Of a stretch of 64,000 nt of DNA, positions 44,912 through 55,042 are shown piece by piece. The notes beneath the pieces are model-generated. The model worked only from the letters and a program-made list of their open reading frames with translations, was not told the DNA's origin and searched no databases. The stretch comes from Aliihoeflea aestuarii. Its GTDB lineage: Bacteria > Pseudomonadota > Alphaproteobacteria > Rhizobiales > Rhizobiaceae. The stretch spans positions 496,001-560,000 of the forward strand of contig NZ_JAAAMK010000003.1 in the NCBI RefSeq assembly GCF_024105665.1, read 5' to 3'. A program made the position numbers and the translations under genes. The stretch's first letter is position 1. Each line of letters starts with the position of its first letter.

Positions 44912-46324
44912 TCAGCGTGTCTCGCCGTGGCGGCTCTTCACGAAAGGCAACAGAGCCAGCCCGATGATGAACAGGACGATGATCGGCGTGACCCCGACGC
45001 GCTGCGCGTCGACCGGCGACAGGCCGAACCCTTCCGACGCCACGATGCCCGTCACGACGGCGATGGAGAGCGGGCCGATAAAGGAGGTCGCCTTGCCCGA
45101 CAATGCGTAAAGGCCGAAGGCTTCCGTGACGCGGTCCTTGTCGACCTGATCAACGAGAAGCGTGCGAGAGGACGCCTGGATCGACCCGCCCGCGGCCCCG
45201 ATCAGGCAGCCGGCGACGTAGAAGACGATCACCGGCAGACCGCTGCCATCGGCGACGGGCATGAAGAGCATCTGCGTCTGCGTGGTCGAAATGATAAGCG
45301 CGCAGGACAGAGCGAGGGTGACCGCCGACCAGCCGACGACGAGCTTGGGGCCGTAGCGCTGGTCCATGCGTCCGCCGACATAGGCGCCGATCGCGCCGGT
45401 GATGTTGGACAATATGCCGAAAATGCCGATCTGGATGATCGAGAGGCCGAGCACGCCGGCCGCGTAGATGCCGCCGAACGCGTAAAGCGCGTTGAGCCCG
45501 TCGCGATAGAACATGGACGAGATCAGGAACGAGAAATAGCTGCGCTCGGACGGCAGGCGCTTCAGCGTCTGGCCGAGCTTCGTCAGGCCGTCGCGGATCG
45601 CGCCCTTGATCGCTGGCTTGCGCTTGATGTCGGGCGTGAAGAGCATCATCGGCAGAAGGAAAACCAGATACCAGAGCGCCGTCAGCGGCCCGGCGGCGCG
45701 GTCGCCCTCGCGGGCGGCCGGATCGAGGCCGAAGATCGGCTCGAAGCCGAGCAGCGTGCGGCCGGTTTCCGGCGAGGCGGACATGAAGCCGAGGACGAGG
45801 ATCAGCGAGATCAGACCGCCGACATAGCCGAGACCCCAGGCCGACCCCGACAGGCGGCCGAGTTCGGCGCGGGGCACCAGCGTCGGCATCATGGCGTTGT
45901 TGAAGACGGCGGCGTATTCCATGCCGAAGACGGCGAGCGCGACGATGACGAGTATCCACGTCAGGTCGCTCATGCCGGGCGTCGCGAACCAGAGCATCCA
46001 GCAGGCGAAGATGCCGACGACGGAGAAAACCGTGATCCACGGCTTACGCGGACCGCTGACATCGGCGATGGCGCCGAGGACCGGCGAGGAAAAGGCGATC
46101 AGCAGCCCGCCGATGCCGGTGGCATAGCCCCATAATTCCTGTCCGCGGGCCGCATCCGGCGCGACGGCGGCGGCGAAATAGGGCGCGAAGACGAAGGTGA
46201 TGATGAGCGTGTGGAAGGGCTGCTGTGCCCAGTCGAACAGCATCCATCCCCAGATGCCGCGCCGCGAGGCGCGTTCCTGGTTGTCGCGCTGTAAAGCGCC
46301 GTCGCTCGTGTCAGTGCTCACCAT
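44912..46324 (-). CDS. MFS transporter, UMF1/Atg22-like family
   Basis: A 470-residue inner-membrane transporter with about twelve membrane segments. Family signs are the N-terminal WGWMLFDWAQQPFHTLIITF (near 25), GVLAIAD-like SSPVLGAIADVSGPRKPWI near 80, NNAMMPTLVPRAELGRLSGS near 142 and SIQASSRTLLVDQVDKDRVTEAFGLYAL near 385 (given in parts). The family includes proteins related to yeast Atg22 (vacuolar amino acid efflux), but bacterial substrates are unknown. The gene ends exactly where the micro-ORF leader begins. Confidence 0.9.
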   Translation of the reverse strand: MVSTDTSDGALQRDNQERASRRGIWGWMLFDWAQQPFHTLIITFVFAPYFAAAVAPDAARGQELWGYATGIGGLLIAFSSPVLGAIADVSGPRKPWITVFSVVGIFACWMLWFATPGMSDLTWILVIVALAVFGMEYAAVFNNAMMPTLVPRAELGRLSGSAWGLGYVGGLISLILVLGFMSASPETGRTLLGFEPIFGLDPAAREGDRAAGPLTALWYLVFLLPMMLFTPDIKRKPAIKGAIRDGLTKLGQTLKRLPSERSYFSFLISSMFYRDGLNALYAFGGIYAAGVLGLSIIQIGIFGILSNITGAIGAYVGGRMDQRYGPKLVVGWSAVTLALSCALIISTTQTQMLFMPVADGSGLPVIVFYVAGCLIGAAGGSIQASSRTLLVDQVDKDRVTEAFGLYALSGKATSFIGPLSIAVVTGIVASEGFGLSPVDAQRVGVTPIIVLFIIGLALLPFVKSRHGETR

Positions 46325-46350
46325 CGTCGTTGTCCCCCCTTTTGCCCCAT

Positions 46351-46482
46351 GACTGCGCCCTCTCCGTCCCTTCGGGCCCCCTCCCCGCTCCGCAAGGGAG
46401 GATCCGGCGTTGCGGCCGGCCGCAATCTTGATCCTCCCCCGTTTACGGCGGAGGTGGCCCGAAGGGACGGAGGGGCGCAGTC
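46351..46482. repeat. Bipartite palindromic repeat, family B
   Basis: Left arm 46351-46404 and right arm 46430-46482 are inverted copies: GACTGCGCC outermost, then CCGTCCCTTCGGGCC, then an AGGATC edge, with about 25 bases between arms. The architecture is the same as family A, but the sequence differs. It lies between gdh and the MFS gene, both minus strand. Confidence 0.8.
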
Positions 46483-46491
46483 ATCCAAACG

Positions 46492-49400
46492 TCAGTTCAC
46501 CGTCACATCCGCCAGATCGGCCATCAGTCCGGCCGCGACCGTCAGGCGCGATACGGTGATGTCGCCGCCTTCCGTCAGGCTTTGCAGGCGCTCGCGGGTG
46601 CGAGAGATGCGGGCGCCGCCTGCCTCGATCCACGCGTCCACGGGAGCCGCTTCCTGCGGGAAGGCTCCAAGAGCGGTCGCGGCGATGCCCCGCCGGGCGG
46701 CGTTGATCTGGTCGGTCGCGCGGGCGACGGCCAGGCCGTCATAATAGTCGGCCGTCGAGATCGAGCGCGCCGCGTCCGCTATGCGGCCGATGCGGAAGGC
46801 GTCGGTCACGGCGAAGAAGGCGCGCGCGGCGGTTTCGAGTTGCGAGGAAGCTGTTTCGGCCACCAGCGCGATGTCGGGGATCATCTCCGAAACGTGGAGC
46901 TGGGCGACGCGCTCGGCGAGCTTGTGGGAGACGCCCGCCTTCAGCATCGCGGCGATGCGCTCATCCTGACGCTCGGCCGTAAAGGGCGGCAGCATCTTGC
47001 CGAGCTTCGGCTCCAGCGCCTTGCGCGCGGCGCGCAGACGCTCGATCTCGGAGCCGATCGTATCTCCCGTGAGGTCATTTTTCAGGAACCATGCGCTGGC
47101 CGAATGCACGATGCGGCCGACCTGCTGGTAAAGGTCGAGCTGGGTCGCGCCCTCGATCTGTGTGTCGAGCGCGTCGATGTCGGCGTAAAGCGCGGGCAGG
47201 TCGAAACCGTCGCGGACGACCGTGTAGGCCGAAACGATATCGGCCGGCGACCTGCCGGTCAGGTCCTGCAAGCGGCTGATGAAAGACGGACCGCCGCGAT
47301 TGATCGCCTCGTTGGCGAGTTGCGTGGCGATGATCTCGCGGCGCAATCGGTGGGTCTTGATGTCGGCGGGGAATTTCTTCGCCATCTTCGCGGGGAAATA
47401 GGCGACGAGATCGGTTTCCAGATGCGGATCGTCGGGAAACGCGCTGGCGACGAGATCGTCGAACAGAACGAGCTTGGCATAGGCGAGCAGGACGCCGATC
47501 TCCGCCCGTGTCAGCGGCTGGCCGCGACTTTCGCGCTCCACCATCATCTGGCTGGACGGCAGCACCTCGACGGCGCGGTCGAGCAGCGCACGCGCCTCCA
47601 GCGCCTCCATGAAGCGTTCCTGATAGCCGAGGTCGGCAACGCCGCGCCGTGCGGCAAGCGAGATGGCGAGCGACTGGCGATAATTGTTGGCGAGGACGAG
47701 ATGCGCGACCTCGTCGGTCATGTCGGCGAGCAGCCTGTCGCGGTTGGGGCGCGTGAGGGTGTTCGACCGCATGGCGGACGCCAGCGCGATCTTGATGTTG
47801 ACCTCGACGTCGGACGAATTGACGCCGGCCGAATTGTCGATCGCGTCCGAATTGCAGCGCCCGCCCAGCATGCCGTATTCGATGCGCGCGCGCTGGGTGA
47901 CACCCAGATTGGCGCCTTCGCCGATCACCTTCGCGCCGATCTCGGCGGCGGTGATGCGCAGCGCGTCGTTGGTCTTGTCGCCCACGTCGCTATTCGATTC
48001 GTTCGATCCGCGCGCATAGGTGCCAATGCCGCCGAACCAAAGGAGATCGACCTTCGCCATCAGGATCGCGCGCATGATCTCGACGGGAGAGGCGCGCGTA
48101 TTGCCGAGGCCGATCGCGTCGGCGGCCGCCTGGCTGAGTTCGATCGACTTCTGGCTGCGCGAGACGATCGCGCCGCCCTCCGACAGTTTCGAACGGTCGT
48201 AATCCTGCCAGCTCGACTGGCCCTTGTCGAAGAGGCGCTGGCGCTCGTCGAACGAAATCGCCGCGTCGGGGGCCGGATCGATGAAGATGTCGCGGTGGTC
48301 GAAGGCCGCGATCAGGCGCGTCGCCTTCGACAGGAGCATGCCGTTGCCGAACACGTCGCCCGACATGTCGCCGACGCCGACCACGGTGAAGGGTTCGGTC
48401 TGGATGTCGCGGTCCATCTCGCGGAAATGGCGCTTGACCGCTTCCCACGCGCCGCGCGCCGTGATGCCCATCTTCTTGTGGTCGTAGCCGGCCGATCCTC
48501 CGCTCGCGAACGCATCGTCGAGCCAGAAGTCGTGCGTCTGGCTGATCGCGTTCGCGGTATCGGAAAAGGTGGCAGTGCCCTTGTCGGCGGCGACGACGAA
48601 ATAGGGATCGTCGCCGTCATGGCGCAGGACGTTCGGCGGCGTCGTGACCGATCCGTCTTCCAGATTGTCGGTGATGGAGAGAAGCGAGGAGATGAAATTG
48701 ACGTAGGCCGATTTGCCGGCCTCGAAAATCTCGCTTCTGCTGCCCGCTGGCAACTGCTTGGGGAAGAAACCGCCCTTGGCGCCGACCGGCACGATGACCG
48801 CGTTCTTGACCTGCTGCGCCTTGACGAGGCCGAGCACTTCCGTGCGGTAGTCCTGCGCGCGGTCCGACCAGCGCAGGCCGCCGCGCGCGACGGCCCCGAA
48901 GCGCAGATGCACGCCCTCGACCTGGGGCCCGTAAACGAAAATCTCGCGCCATGGCCTGGGGTCCGGCAGGCCGCGAAGGGCGCGGGAATCCAGCTTGAAG
49001 GCAAGCGAGACGCCGTCCTTGTCCTCGGCATAGAAATTGGTGCGCAAGGTGGACTGGATGAGGTTGAGATAGCGGCGGATGACGGCGTCGTCGTCAATCT
49101 GCGGCACCTCTTCCAACGCCGCCTCGATGGCTTCGGCGGCTTTGTCCGTCGATCTGCCGTCATCGTCGCCATGGGCGGGACCGAAGCGTGCGGCGAAAAG
49201 CGCGATCAGGTGACGGGCGATGTCGGGATAGCGGTTGAGCGTCGAGGCGACGAAATCCTGGCTTTGCGGAATGCCGGCCTGCTGGAGATAGCGTCCATAG
49301 GCGCGCAGGAGGCCGATGTCGCGGGCCGGCAGACCGGCGGTCTGGACGAGCGCGGCATAGGCGTCGTTGTCGCTTTGCCCGTTCCAGACGGACAGGAAGA

Positions 49401-51264
49401 CCTCTTCCAGAAGCGCCCCGCCAGCCTCGACATCGATCGGCGCGCCCGATGCGCTCGCCAGTTCCATGTCGTGCAGGAAGACGGACGCGGCGTCTGGCCG
49501 GGCGAGTTCGAAGGTGCGCTCCGAGATGACGCGGAAGCCCATGTTCTCCAGAAGCGGCACGCGCTTCGACAGCGCCACCGCCTCGCCCTGATGATAGATT
49601 TTGAGGCCGGCCATCGACGGCTTGGCGCCGGGCTGGCGATAAAAATCGATGGCGATGGATGTGTCGTCGCCCAGCCCGGCGACGATTGCCGCGTCGCGCA
49701 TCGCATCGCGCGCGGAGAACGAGTTTCGGTAAGGCTCGCCGAAGCCGGCGGCAAGCGCGGCAAGCTTCGGATCGGCCCGGTTCTCCGTCACTTCCTCGCG
49801 CAGCGCGTCGTCGAAGGTGCGTACGATGTCGCGCAGGGCTGCTTCCATATCGGCCGTGTCGACCTGTGGCGTCTTGCCGTCCGAACGGCCGATGATGAAA
49901 TGGACGCGCGCGAGCGATCCTTCCGGGAAAGCGGGATAGTAGGCCGACAGACGCCCGTCGAAGATGCGGGCGAGGTAGCGGCCGATGCGCTCGCGCACAT
50001 CCGAATCGTAGCGGTCGCGCGGGACGTAGACGATGGCCGAGACGAAGCGGTCGAACTGGTCGACCCGGTGAAGGATGCGCACGCGCGGCCGCTCGCCGAG
50101 CGCAAGGATCGCCTCGGCGTGCCTGCGCAGGATCGGCACCGAGATCTGGAACAGTTCGTCGCGCGGATAAGATTCGAGAACGTTGATGAGCGCCTTGCCG
50201 GAATGATCGCCCGGATCGAAGCCGGATTTCTCGACCACGGCCTGAACCTTGGAGCGCAGATAGGGAATTTTCAGGACGGAGCGCGTATAGGCCGTCGAGG
50301 TGAAGAGGCCGACGATGCGCAATTCGCCGAGCAGCCGTCCCTTCGGATCGAATGTCTTGACGCCGATGTAATCGAGATAGATGCGCCGGTGAACGACCGA
50401 CTTGGCGTTTGCCTTGGTGACGAGGAGCGCCTCTGGGCCATGCAGGAATTCGCGGATTTCGGGCGTCGTCGTGACCGGCTCGCCGCCGCGGCGCAGGACG
50501 CGCACATCCGGGTCGGCGAGGATGCCGAGCCCGCCCTTGGGCGAACGCTCCAGCGTGCCGTCGCTCTCGCCGCCCGAATAGCGCAGTTCGCGCATGCCCA
50601 GAAACGTGAAATTGTCGTCGCGCAGCCATTCGAGAAAGGCGACGGCTTCAGTCATCTGCGCCTTGTCGATGGGGATCGGATTGTAACGATATTCGGTGAT
50701 CGCCTGATCGAGGCGCGCGAGCATCGGCTTCCAGTTGGAAACGGCCGAGCGGACCTGGCGGAGGACGTGTTCCAGCCGCCCCTTCAATGCCGCGCATTCC
50801 TCGTCCGTCAGCCTGGCGACATGGACGTGGATGATCGAGACGCGGTCGGTCTCCGCATCGCCGAGCGCGCTGCCGGCCTCGCCGAGAAGTTCGCTCACGC
50901 CCTTTTTCTCGTGCCGCACGAGCACGACGGGATGAAGCACGAGAAGGGCCTCGCCCGCGTCATCCGAAATCTCGCCCATGGCCGAATCGAACAGGAACGG
51001 CATGTTGTCGTTGACGATGGTGATGGCGGTCAGCGTGCGGCCCTGCCGTTCGATCTCGCCCTTGTTGTCGAAGACGACCAGGCTGTCGCCGCGCTTGTGT
51101 TTTTCAAGCGCGCGGTAGGCGAGTTCGGCTGCCTTGGCGAAGGCTTGCGGCGTATAGGCTTCGCGGTCCTCGACAGGTGCCCGCGACTTGAAGAAGTCGG
51201 CGAGCTTCGACGCTCCGGCATCCATATTCTCCTTCGTCGTCGAAGCAGTCTTGCGCGCAGCCAT
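46492..51264 (-). CDS. gdhB: NAD-dependent glutamate dehydrogenase, large (about 180 kDa) type
   Basis: Catabolic enzyme that deaminates glutamate to 2-oxoglutarate with NAD. At 1590 residues it fits the large L-GDH class found in many proteobacteria. Regulatory N-terminal domains (ACT-like and others) occupy roughly the first 700 residues. The catalytic core follows with DLNRGGLRWSDRA-type sequence (VARGGLRWSDRAQDYRTEV near 800), VIVPVGAKGGFFPK near 835 (catalytic Lys) and VVGVGDMSGDVFGNGML near 965. A helical C-terminal region follows. The ATG at 51264 begins MAARKTASTTKENMD. The symbol is used loosely, as naming varies between species. A long antisense frame covers it and is judged spurious. 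Confidence 0.96.
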   Translation of the reverse strand: MAARKTASTTKENMDAGASKLADFFKSRAPVEDREAYTPQAFAKAAELAYRALEKHKRGDSLVVFDNKGEIERQGRTLTAITIVNDNMPFLFDSAMGEISDDAGEALLVLHPVVLVRHEKKGVSELLGEAGSALGDAETDRVSIIHVHVARLTDEECAALKGRLEHVLRQVRSAVSNWKPMLARLDQAITEYRYNPIPIDKAQMTEAVAFLEWLRDDNFTFLGMRELRYSGGESDGTLERSPKGGLGILADPDVRVLRRGGEPVTTTPEIREFLHGPEALLVTKANAKSVVHRRIYLDYIGVKTFDPKGRLLGELRIVGLFTSTAYTRSVLKIPYLRSKVQAVVEKSGFDPGDHSGKALINVLESYPRDELFQISVPILRRHAEAILALGERPRVRILHRVDQFDRFVSAIVYVPRDRYDSDVRERIGRYLARIFDGRLSAYYPAFPEGSLARVHFIIGRSDGKTPQVDTADMEAALRDIVRTFDDALREEVTENRADPKLAALAAGFGEPYRNSFSARDAMRDAAIVAGLGDDTSIAIDFYRQPGAKPSMAGLKIYHQGEAVALSKRVPLLENMGFRVISERTFELARPDAASVFLHDMELASASGAPIDVEAGGALLEEVFLSVWNGQSDNDAYAALVQTAGLPARDIGLLRAYGRYLQQAGIPQSQDFVASTLNRYPDIARHLIALFAARFGPAHGDDDGRSTDKAAEAIEAALEEVPQIDDDAVIRRYLNLIQSTLRTNFYAEDKDGVSLAFKLDSRALRGLPDPRPWREIFVYGPQVEGVHLRFGAVARGGLRWSDRAQDYRTEVLGLVKAQQVKNAVIVPVGAKGGFFPKQLPAGSRSEIFEAGKSAYVNFISSLLSITDNLEDGSVTTPPNVLRHDGDDPYFVVAADKGTATFSDTANAISQTHDFWLDDAFASGGSAGYDHKKMGITARGAWEAVKRHFREMDRDIQTEPFTVVGVGDMSGDVFGNGMLLSKATRLIAAFDHRDIFIDPAPDAAISFDERQRLFDKGQSSWQDYDRSKLSEGGAIVSRSQKSIELSQAAADAIGLGNTRASPVEIMRAILMAKVDLLWFGGIGTYARGSNESNSDVGDKTNDALRITAAEIGAKVIGEGANLGVTQRARIEYGMLGGRCNSDAIDNSAGVNSSDVEVNIKIALASAMRSNTLTRPNRDRLLADMTDEVAHLVLANNYRQSLAISLAARRGVADLGYQERFMEALEARALLDRAVEVLPSSQMMVERESRGQPLTRAEIGVLLAYAKLVLFDDLVASAFPDDPHLETDLVAYFPAKMAKKFPADIKTHRLRREIIATQLANEAINRGGPSFISRLQDLTGRSPADIVSAYTVVRDGFDLPALYADIDALDTQIEGATQLDLYQQVGRIVHSASAWFLKNDLTGDTIGSEIERLRAARKALEPKLGKMLPPFTAERQDERIAAMLKAGVSHKLAERVAQLHVSEMIPDIALVAETASSQLETAARAFFAVTDAFRIGRIADAARSISTADYYDGLAVARATDQINAARRGIAATALGAFPQEAAPVDAWIEAGGARISRTRERLQSLTEGGDITVSRLTVAAGLMADLADVTVN

Positions 51265-51388
51265 GAAAAAGCGTCTCCCGTCCTGTTTTTTGCAAAGACT
51301 AGAACATTGCACGAGAAAGTGGCACCGGTTTCACGACAGAAAGTCACGCTGCGTAAGTCGCAGACAAGTTTGAAAGGGAGATGACGGG

Positions 51389-51952
51389 ATGAGCGAACGG
51401 ATCACGGCGCTGGAGATCGAACAGCCCGAGCTTTCGGACGGTACGAAAGCGTATTTCGCAAAATGCGAGGAAAAGCTCGGCCTCGTGCCGAACGTTCTGC
51501 GCGCCTATGCCTTCGACGAGAAAAAGCTGCGCGCCTTCACTGACATGTACAACGATCTGATGCTCGGCGATTCGGGATTGTCGAAACTCGAACGCGAGAT
51601 GATCGCGGTCGCGGTATCGGCGGTGAACCATTGCTATTACTGCCTGACGGCGCATGGCGCGGCGGTGCGGCAACTCTCGGGCGACCCGAAATTCGGCGAG
51701 ATGATGGCGATGAACTATCGCGCGGCGGAACTCTCGGGAAAGCAGAAGGCGATGCTGGACTTCGCCGTGAAGCTGACCGAAAGCCCCGACAAGATCGAGG
51801 AGGCCGACCGGCAGGGGTTGCGCGATGCCGGGTTTTCGGATCGCGACATCTTCGACATCGCGTCGACCGTCGGGTTCTACAACATGTCGAACCGCGTCGC
51901 CGCCGCGATCGATATGCGGCCGAACGATGCGTATCACGCGATGGCGCGCTGA
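51389..51952 (+). CDS. Peroxidase-related AhpD-fold protein
   Basis: A 187-residue protein of the alkylhydroperoxidase D / carboxymuconolactone decarboxylase fold (uncharacterised peroxidase-related subfamily). The redox site is VNHCYYCLTAHGAAVR near 80, giving CxxC with the downstream His. The N-terminus EKLGLVPNVLRAYAFDEKKL is typical of the subfamily. It is divergent from gdh. AAAGGGAGATGACGGG precedes the ATG. It probably uses the Cys pair for peroxide or thiol chemistry; the partner is unknown. Confidence 0.9.
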   Translation: MSERITALEIEQPELSDGTKAYFAKCEEKLGLVPNVLRAYAFDEKKLRAFTDMYNDLMLGDSGLSKLEREMIAVAVSAVNHCYYCLTAHGAAVRQLSGDPKFGEMMAMNYRAAELSGKQKAMLDFAVKLTESPDKIEEADRQGLRDAGFSDRDIFDIASTVGFYNMSNRVAAAIDMRPNDAYHAMAR

Positions 51953-51954
51953 TC

Positions 51955-52938
51955 CTATTCCGTCTCGCTTTTCAGCGGGCGTGAGAGGAGGCGGGCGGCG
52001 GCTTGCTTCATGGTGATGCGGCCCTCGATCAGTTCGGCCGTCGCCTCGATGATCGGCACTTCGACGCCGCGGTCGCGGGCGATGGACAGCGCGATGCCTG
52101 CCGTCGCCGCGCCTTCGGCGAGCTTCATGCCGGCGCGGTCGCGGCCCTCGCCGATGGCTGTGCCATAGGCGAAATTGCGCGATTGCACGGAGGCGCAGGA
52201 AAGCATCAGGTCGCCGAGCCCCGACAGGCCCATCAAGGTTTCGGGACGCGCGCCATATGCGGCGCCGATGCGGCGCAGCTCGACGAAACCGCGCGTGATG
52301 GTGGCGGCCTGCGCCGATGCGCCTAGGCCCGCGCCCGACACCGCGCCGGCGGCGATGGCGAGCACGTTTTTCAAGGCGCCTCCGATCTCGACGCCGACCA
52401 GATCGTCGGAGGAATAGCAGCGGAAGGCCGGCGCGGACAAAAGCTCGGCCAGCGCGAAGGCGCGGCGCTCGTCCCGCGCGGCGACCGTGACGGCGGTCGG
52501 CAGGCCGCGCACCACGTCCGCGGCGAAGCTGGGGCCGGACAAAGCCGCGATCGGCGTTTGCGGCAGAACCTCACGGGCGATTTCGGACACCAGCCGGCCG
52601 GTGGTCCTTTCGATGCCTTTGGCGGCGAGGACGACCGGAGCACCGGCCGGGATGGCCGAGGCGGCTTCGCCCAGCACAGCGCGCGTCACTTGCGTCGGGA
52701 CGACGCTCAGAACCGTATCCGCCTTCGCCAGCGCTTCGTTCAGATCACGCGTCGCGAAAATGCCGGCGTCGAGCCCGAGGCCCGGCAGATAGCGCGGGTT
52801 CTCGCGGCGCTCATTGATGGCGGCGACCGTTTCGCCGTCGCGCGCCCAAAGGCGCACCTCGTGACCGGCCCGCAGCATGGTGACCGCCAGCGCCGTGCCC
52901 CACGCGCCGCCGCCCAGAACCGCGATCCGCGCGCTCAT
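51955..52938 (-). CDS. gpsA: Glycerol-3-phosphate dehydrogenase [NAD(P)+]
   Basis: Reduces dihydroxyacetone phosphate to sn-glycerol 3-phosphate for phospholipid synthesis. 327 residues with the nucleotide-binding [20 protein letters not shown] at the N-terminus, [15 protein letters not shown] near 108, [20 protein letters not shown] near 135, and the catalytic-lysine helix [17 protein letters not shown] near 187. The ATG overlaps the tsaD stop (ATGA), so tsaD-gpsA is one operon. Two bases separate its end from the AhpD-like gene, tail to tail. Confidence 0.96.
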   Translation of the reverse strand: MSARIAVLGGGAWGTALAVTMLRAGHEVRLWARDGETVAAINERRENPRYLPGLGLDAGIFATRDLNEALAKADTVLSVVPTQVTRAVLGEAASAIPAGAPVVLAAKGIERTTGRLVSEIAREVLPQTPIAALSGPSFAADVVRGLPTAVTVAARDERRAFALAELLSAPAFRCYSSDDLVGVEIGGALKNVLAIAAGAVSGAGLGASAQAATITRGFVELRRIGAAYGARPETLMGLSGLGDLMLSCASVQSRNFAYGTAIGEGRDRAGMKLAEGAATAGIALSIARDRGVEVPIIEATAELIEGRITMKQAAARLLSRPLKSETE

Positions 52939-54020
52939 GCCTTCGCTCCCCGCTTGCCGGACCCGATGAGTGGCGCGGCCGCTTCGTCCAGCGGCCAGCG
53001 CGAGCGCGGGACGACGCTCATCGCGTCACCCGTCTCTATATCGGCCGCCAATCGTTCCGCGCCGGCCCAGGCGATCATCGCGGCGTTGTCGGTGCACAAG
53101 GCCAACGGCGGTGCGATCAGCCGGAAGCCGGACGCCGAGCAGGAGGTTTCGAGCGCGGCGCGGATGGCCTTGTTGGCCGCAACGCCGCCTGCGACGACGA
53201 GCACGCGATCCGATTGCTCGGGATAGGATGACGTAAAAGCCGCGAGTGCCTTGCCGAGGCGTTCCGTCAGCGTGTCCACGATCGCCGCCTGGAACGAGGC
53301 GCAGATGTCGGCGACGTCCCGATCGGACAGCGGTGCGATGGAATTGGCGGCCTGCCGTACGGCCGTCTTCAGACCGGAAAAGGAGAAGTCAGGCCGCGCC
53401 TCGCCGCGCAGCGGGCGCGGAAAGGAAAAGCGCTTGCCGTCTCCGCGCGCGGCCCATTCCTCGACGCTGGGGCCGCCGGGATAGGGAAGGCCGAGAAGCT
53501 TCGCCGTCTTGTCGAAGGCTTCGCCGAGCGCGTCATCGATGGTCGAGCCGAGACGGCGATAGTCGCCGACGCCCCGCACCTCGACGATCTGCGTGTGGCC
53601 GCCCGATACCAGCAGCAGGAGATAGGGAAAACCGACATTTTCGACCAGCCGCGCCGTCAGCGCGTGGCCTTCGAGGTGATTGACGGCGATGAGCGGCACC
53701 CCCGATGCCGCCGACATCGCCTTGGCCGTCATCAGGCCGACGATCAGCCCGCCGATCAGGCCCGGACCCGCCGTGACCGCGATGGCGTCGAGGTCGGCGA
53801 GTGTGACGCCGGCATCGGCGAATGCGGCTTCGATGACGCCGTCGAGCGCTTCGACATGGGCGCGGGCGGCGATCTCCGGGACGACCCCGCCGAAGGCCGC
53901 GTGATCCTCGATCTGGCTCAGAACGACATTCGACAGGATGGCCGGCGTTCCGTCTGCCGCACGCTCGACCACAGCCGCCGCCGTCTCGTCGCAGCTCGTC
54001 TCGATGCCAAGCACGCGCAT
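52935..54020 (-). CDS. tsaD: tRNA N6-threonylcarbamoyladenosine transferase
   Basis: Transfers threonylcarbamoyl to A37 of ANN-decoding tRNAs, together with TsaB/TsaE. 361 residues; start [20 protein letters not shown] at the ATG 54020. The metal motif is [13 protein letters not shown] near 115, and [13 protein letters not shown] near 135 and [12 protein letters not shown] near 275 complete the ASKHA fold. The frame extends seven codons upstream without merit. It is divergent from hemC, with 92 bases between. Confidence 0.97.
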   Translation of the reverse strand: MRVLGIETSCDETAAAVVERAADGTPAILSNVVLSQIEDHAAFGGVVPEIAARAHVEALDGVIEAAFADAGVTLADLDAIAVTAGPGLIGGLIVGLMTAKAMSAASGVPLIAVNHLEGHALTARLVENVGFPYLLLLVSGGHTQIVEVRGVGDYRRLGSTIDDALGEAFDKTAKLLGLPYPGGPSVEEWAARGDGKRFSFPRPLRGEARPDFSFSGLKTAVRQAANSIAPLSDRDVADICASFQAAIVDTLTERLGKALAAFTSSYPEQSDRVLVVAGGVAANKAIRAALETSCSASGFRLIAPPLALCTDNAAMIAWAGAERLAADIETGDAMSVVPRSRWPLDEAAAPLIGSGKRGAKA

Positions 54021-54112
54021 ATCGTCGCTACACCTTCTCAAGAACGGGTGGTTCTGTTGCCGTTGCCGGCCATCATCGCTAGGTAGGGGCGACCTATCAC
54101 GGACGCTACTTT

Positions 54113-55042
54113 ATGCAAACAGACCTTATCCGGATCGGAACGCGCGGCAGCGCGCTGGCTTTGGCCCAGGCTGAGGAAACGCGCGCGCGCCTGATGGCGG
54201 CGCACGGCCTGCCGAACGACGCGTTCGAGATCGTCGTCATCTCGACCAGCGGCGACCGCATCCAGGACCGGCCGCTCTCGGAGGCCGGCGGCAAGGGGCT
54301 GTTCACCAAGGAGATCGAGGAGGCACTCCTTTCGGGCGGGATCGACATCGCGGTCCATTCATCCAAGGACATGCCGACGATGCCGCCGGACGGGCTTGAG
54401 CTTTCGGCCTTTCTGGAGCGCGAGGACGTGCGCGACGCCTATATCGGACGTGCCGCACCGAAGCTTGCGGACCTGCCGCAAAATGCCATCGTCGGCTCGT
54501 CCTCGCTGCGCCGGCAGGCGCTGGTCCGCCGGCTGCGGCCCGATATCGAAATGGTGCTTTATCGCGGCAACGTCCAGACGCGGTTGAGGAAGCTTGCCGA
54601 AGGCGTGGTGGACGGCACGCTGCTCGCCAATGCCGGGCTGAAGCGACTGGCACTCGACCATGTGATTACCGAGCTGCTTCCGGTCGAAGCCTTTCCGCCG
54701 GCACCGGGGCAGGGCGCGATCTGCATCGAAAGCCGGATCGGCGATCGGCGCGTGCTCGACCTCATCGCGCCGATCTCGCACGAAAGGACGACGCAGGCGC
54801 TTTCCTGCGAGCGGGCGTTTCTTGCAACGCTCGACGGGTCCTGCCGCACGCCGCTTGCGGGCTATGCCCAGATCGACGGTGACGCGCTTTCCTTCTTCGG
54901 CATGATCCTGTCGCCGGACGGGCGGCAGGTTCACGAGATCCGCCGCGAGGGCAAGGCGGACGATGCCCGCGCCATAGGTCTGCAAGCGGGTGCGGACATC
55001 CGCGCGCGGGCCGGCTCGCAATTTTTCGAAAGCTGGACCTGA
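54113..55042 (+). CDS. hemC: Hydroxymethylbilane synthase (porphobilinogen deaminase)
   Basis: Joins four porphobilinogens into hydroxymethylbilane in heme synthesis. 309 residues: [18 protein letters not shown] at the N-terminus, [18 protein letters not shown] near 80, [18 protein letters not shown] near 128, and [18 protein letters not shown] near 235, where the Cys holds the dipyrromethane cofactor. hemD begins at the very next base after its stop. It opens the hemC-hemD-mic60-hemY cluster. Confidence 0.97.
   Translation: MQTDLIRIGTRGSALALAQAEETRARLMAAHGLPNDAFEIVVISTSGDRIQDRPLSEAGGKGLFTKEIEEALLSGGIDIAVHSSKDMPTMPPDGLELSAFLEREDVRDAYIGRAAPKLADLPQNAIVGSSSLRRQALVRRLRPDIEMVLYRGNVQTRLRKLAEGVVDGTLLANAGLKRLALDHVITELLPVEAFPPAPGQGAICIESRIGDRRVLDLIAPISHERTTQALSCERAFLATLDGSCRTPLAGYAQIDGDALSFFGMILSPDGRQVHEIRREGKADDARAIGLQAGADIRARAGSQFFESWT

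Noticed and set aside
46582-51384. A 1600-codon open frame on the plus strand opposite gdh
   Set aside because: It is almost exactly antisense to a well-supported glutamate dehydrogenase. Its protein is dominated by Arg, Gly, Asp, His and Val with no domain, as expected when a GC-rich gene is read in its complementary frame.
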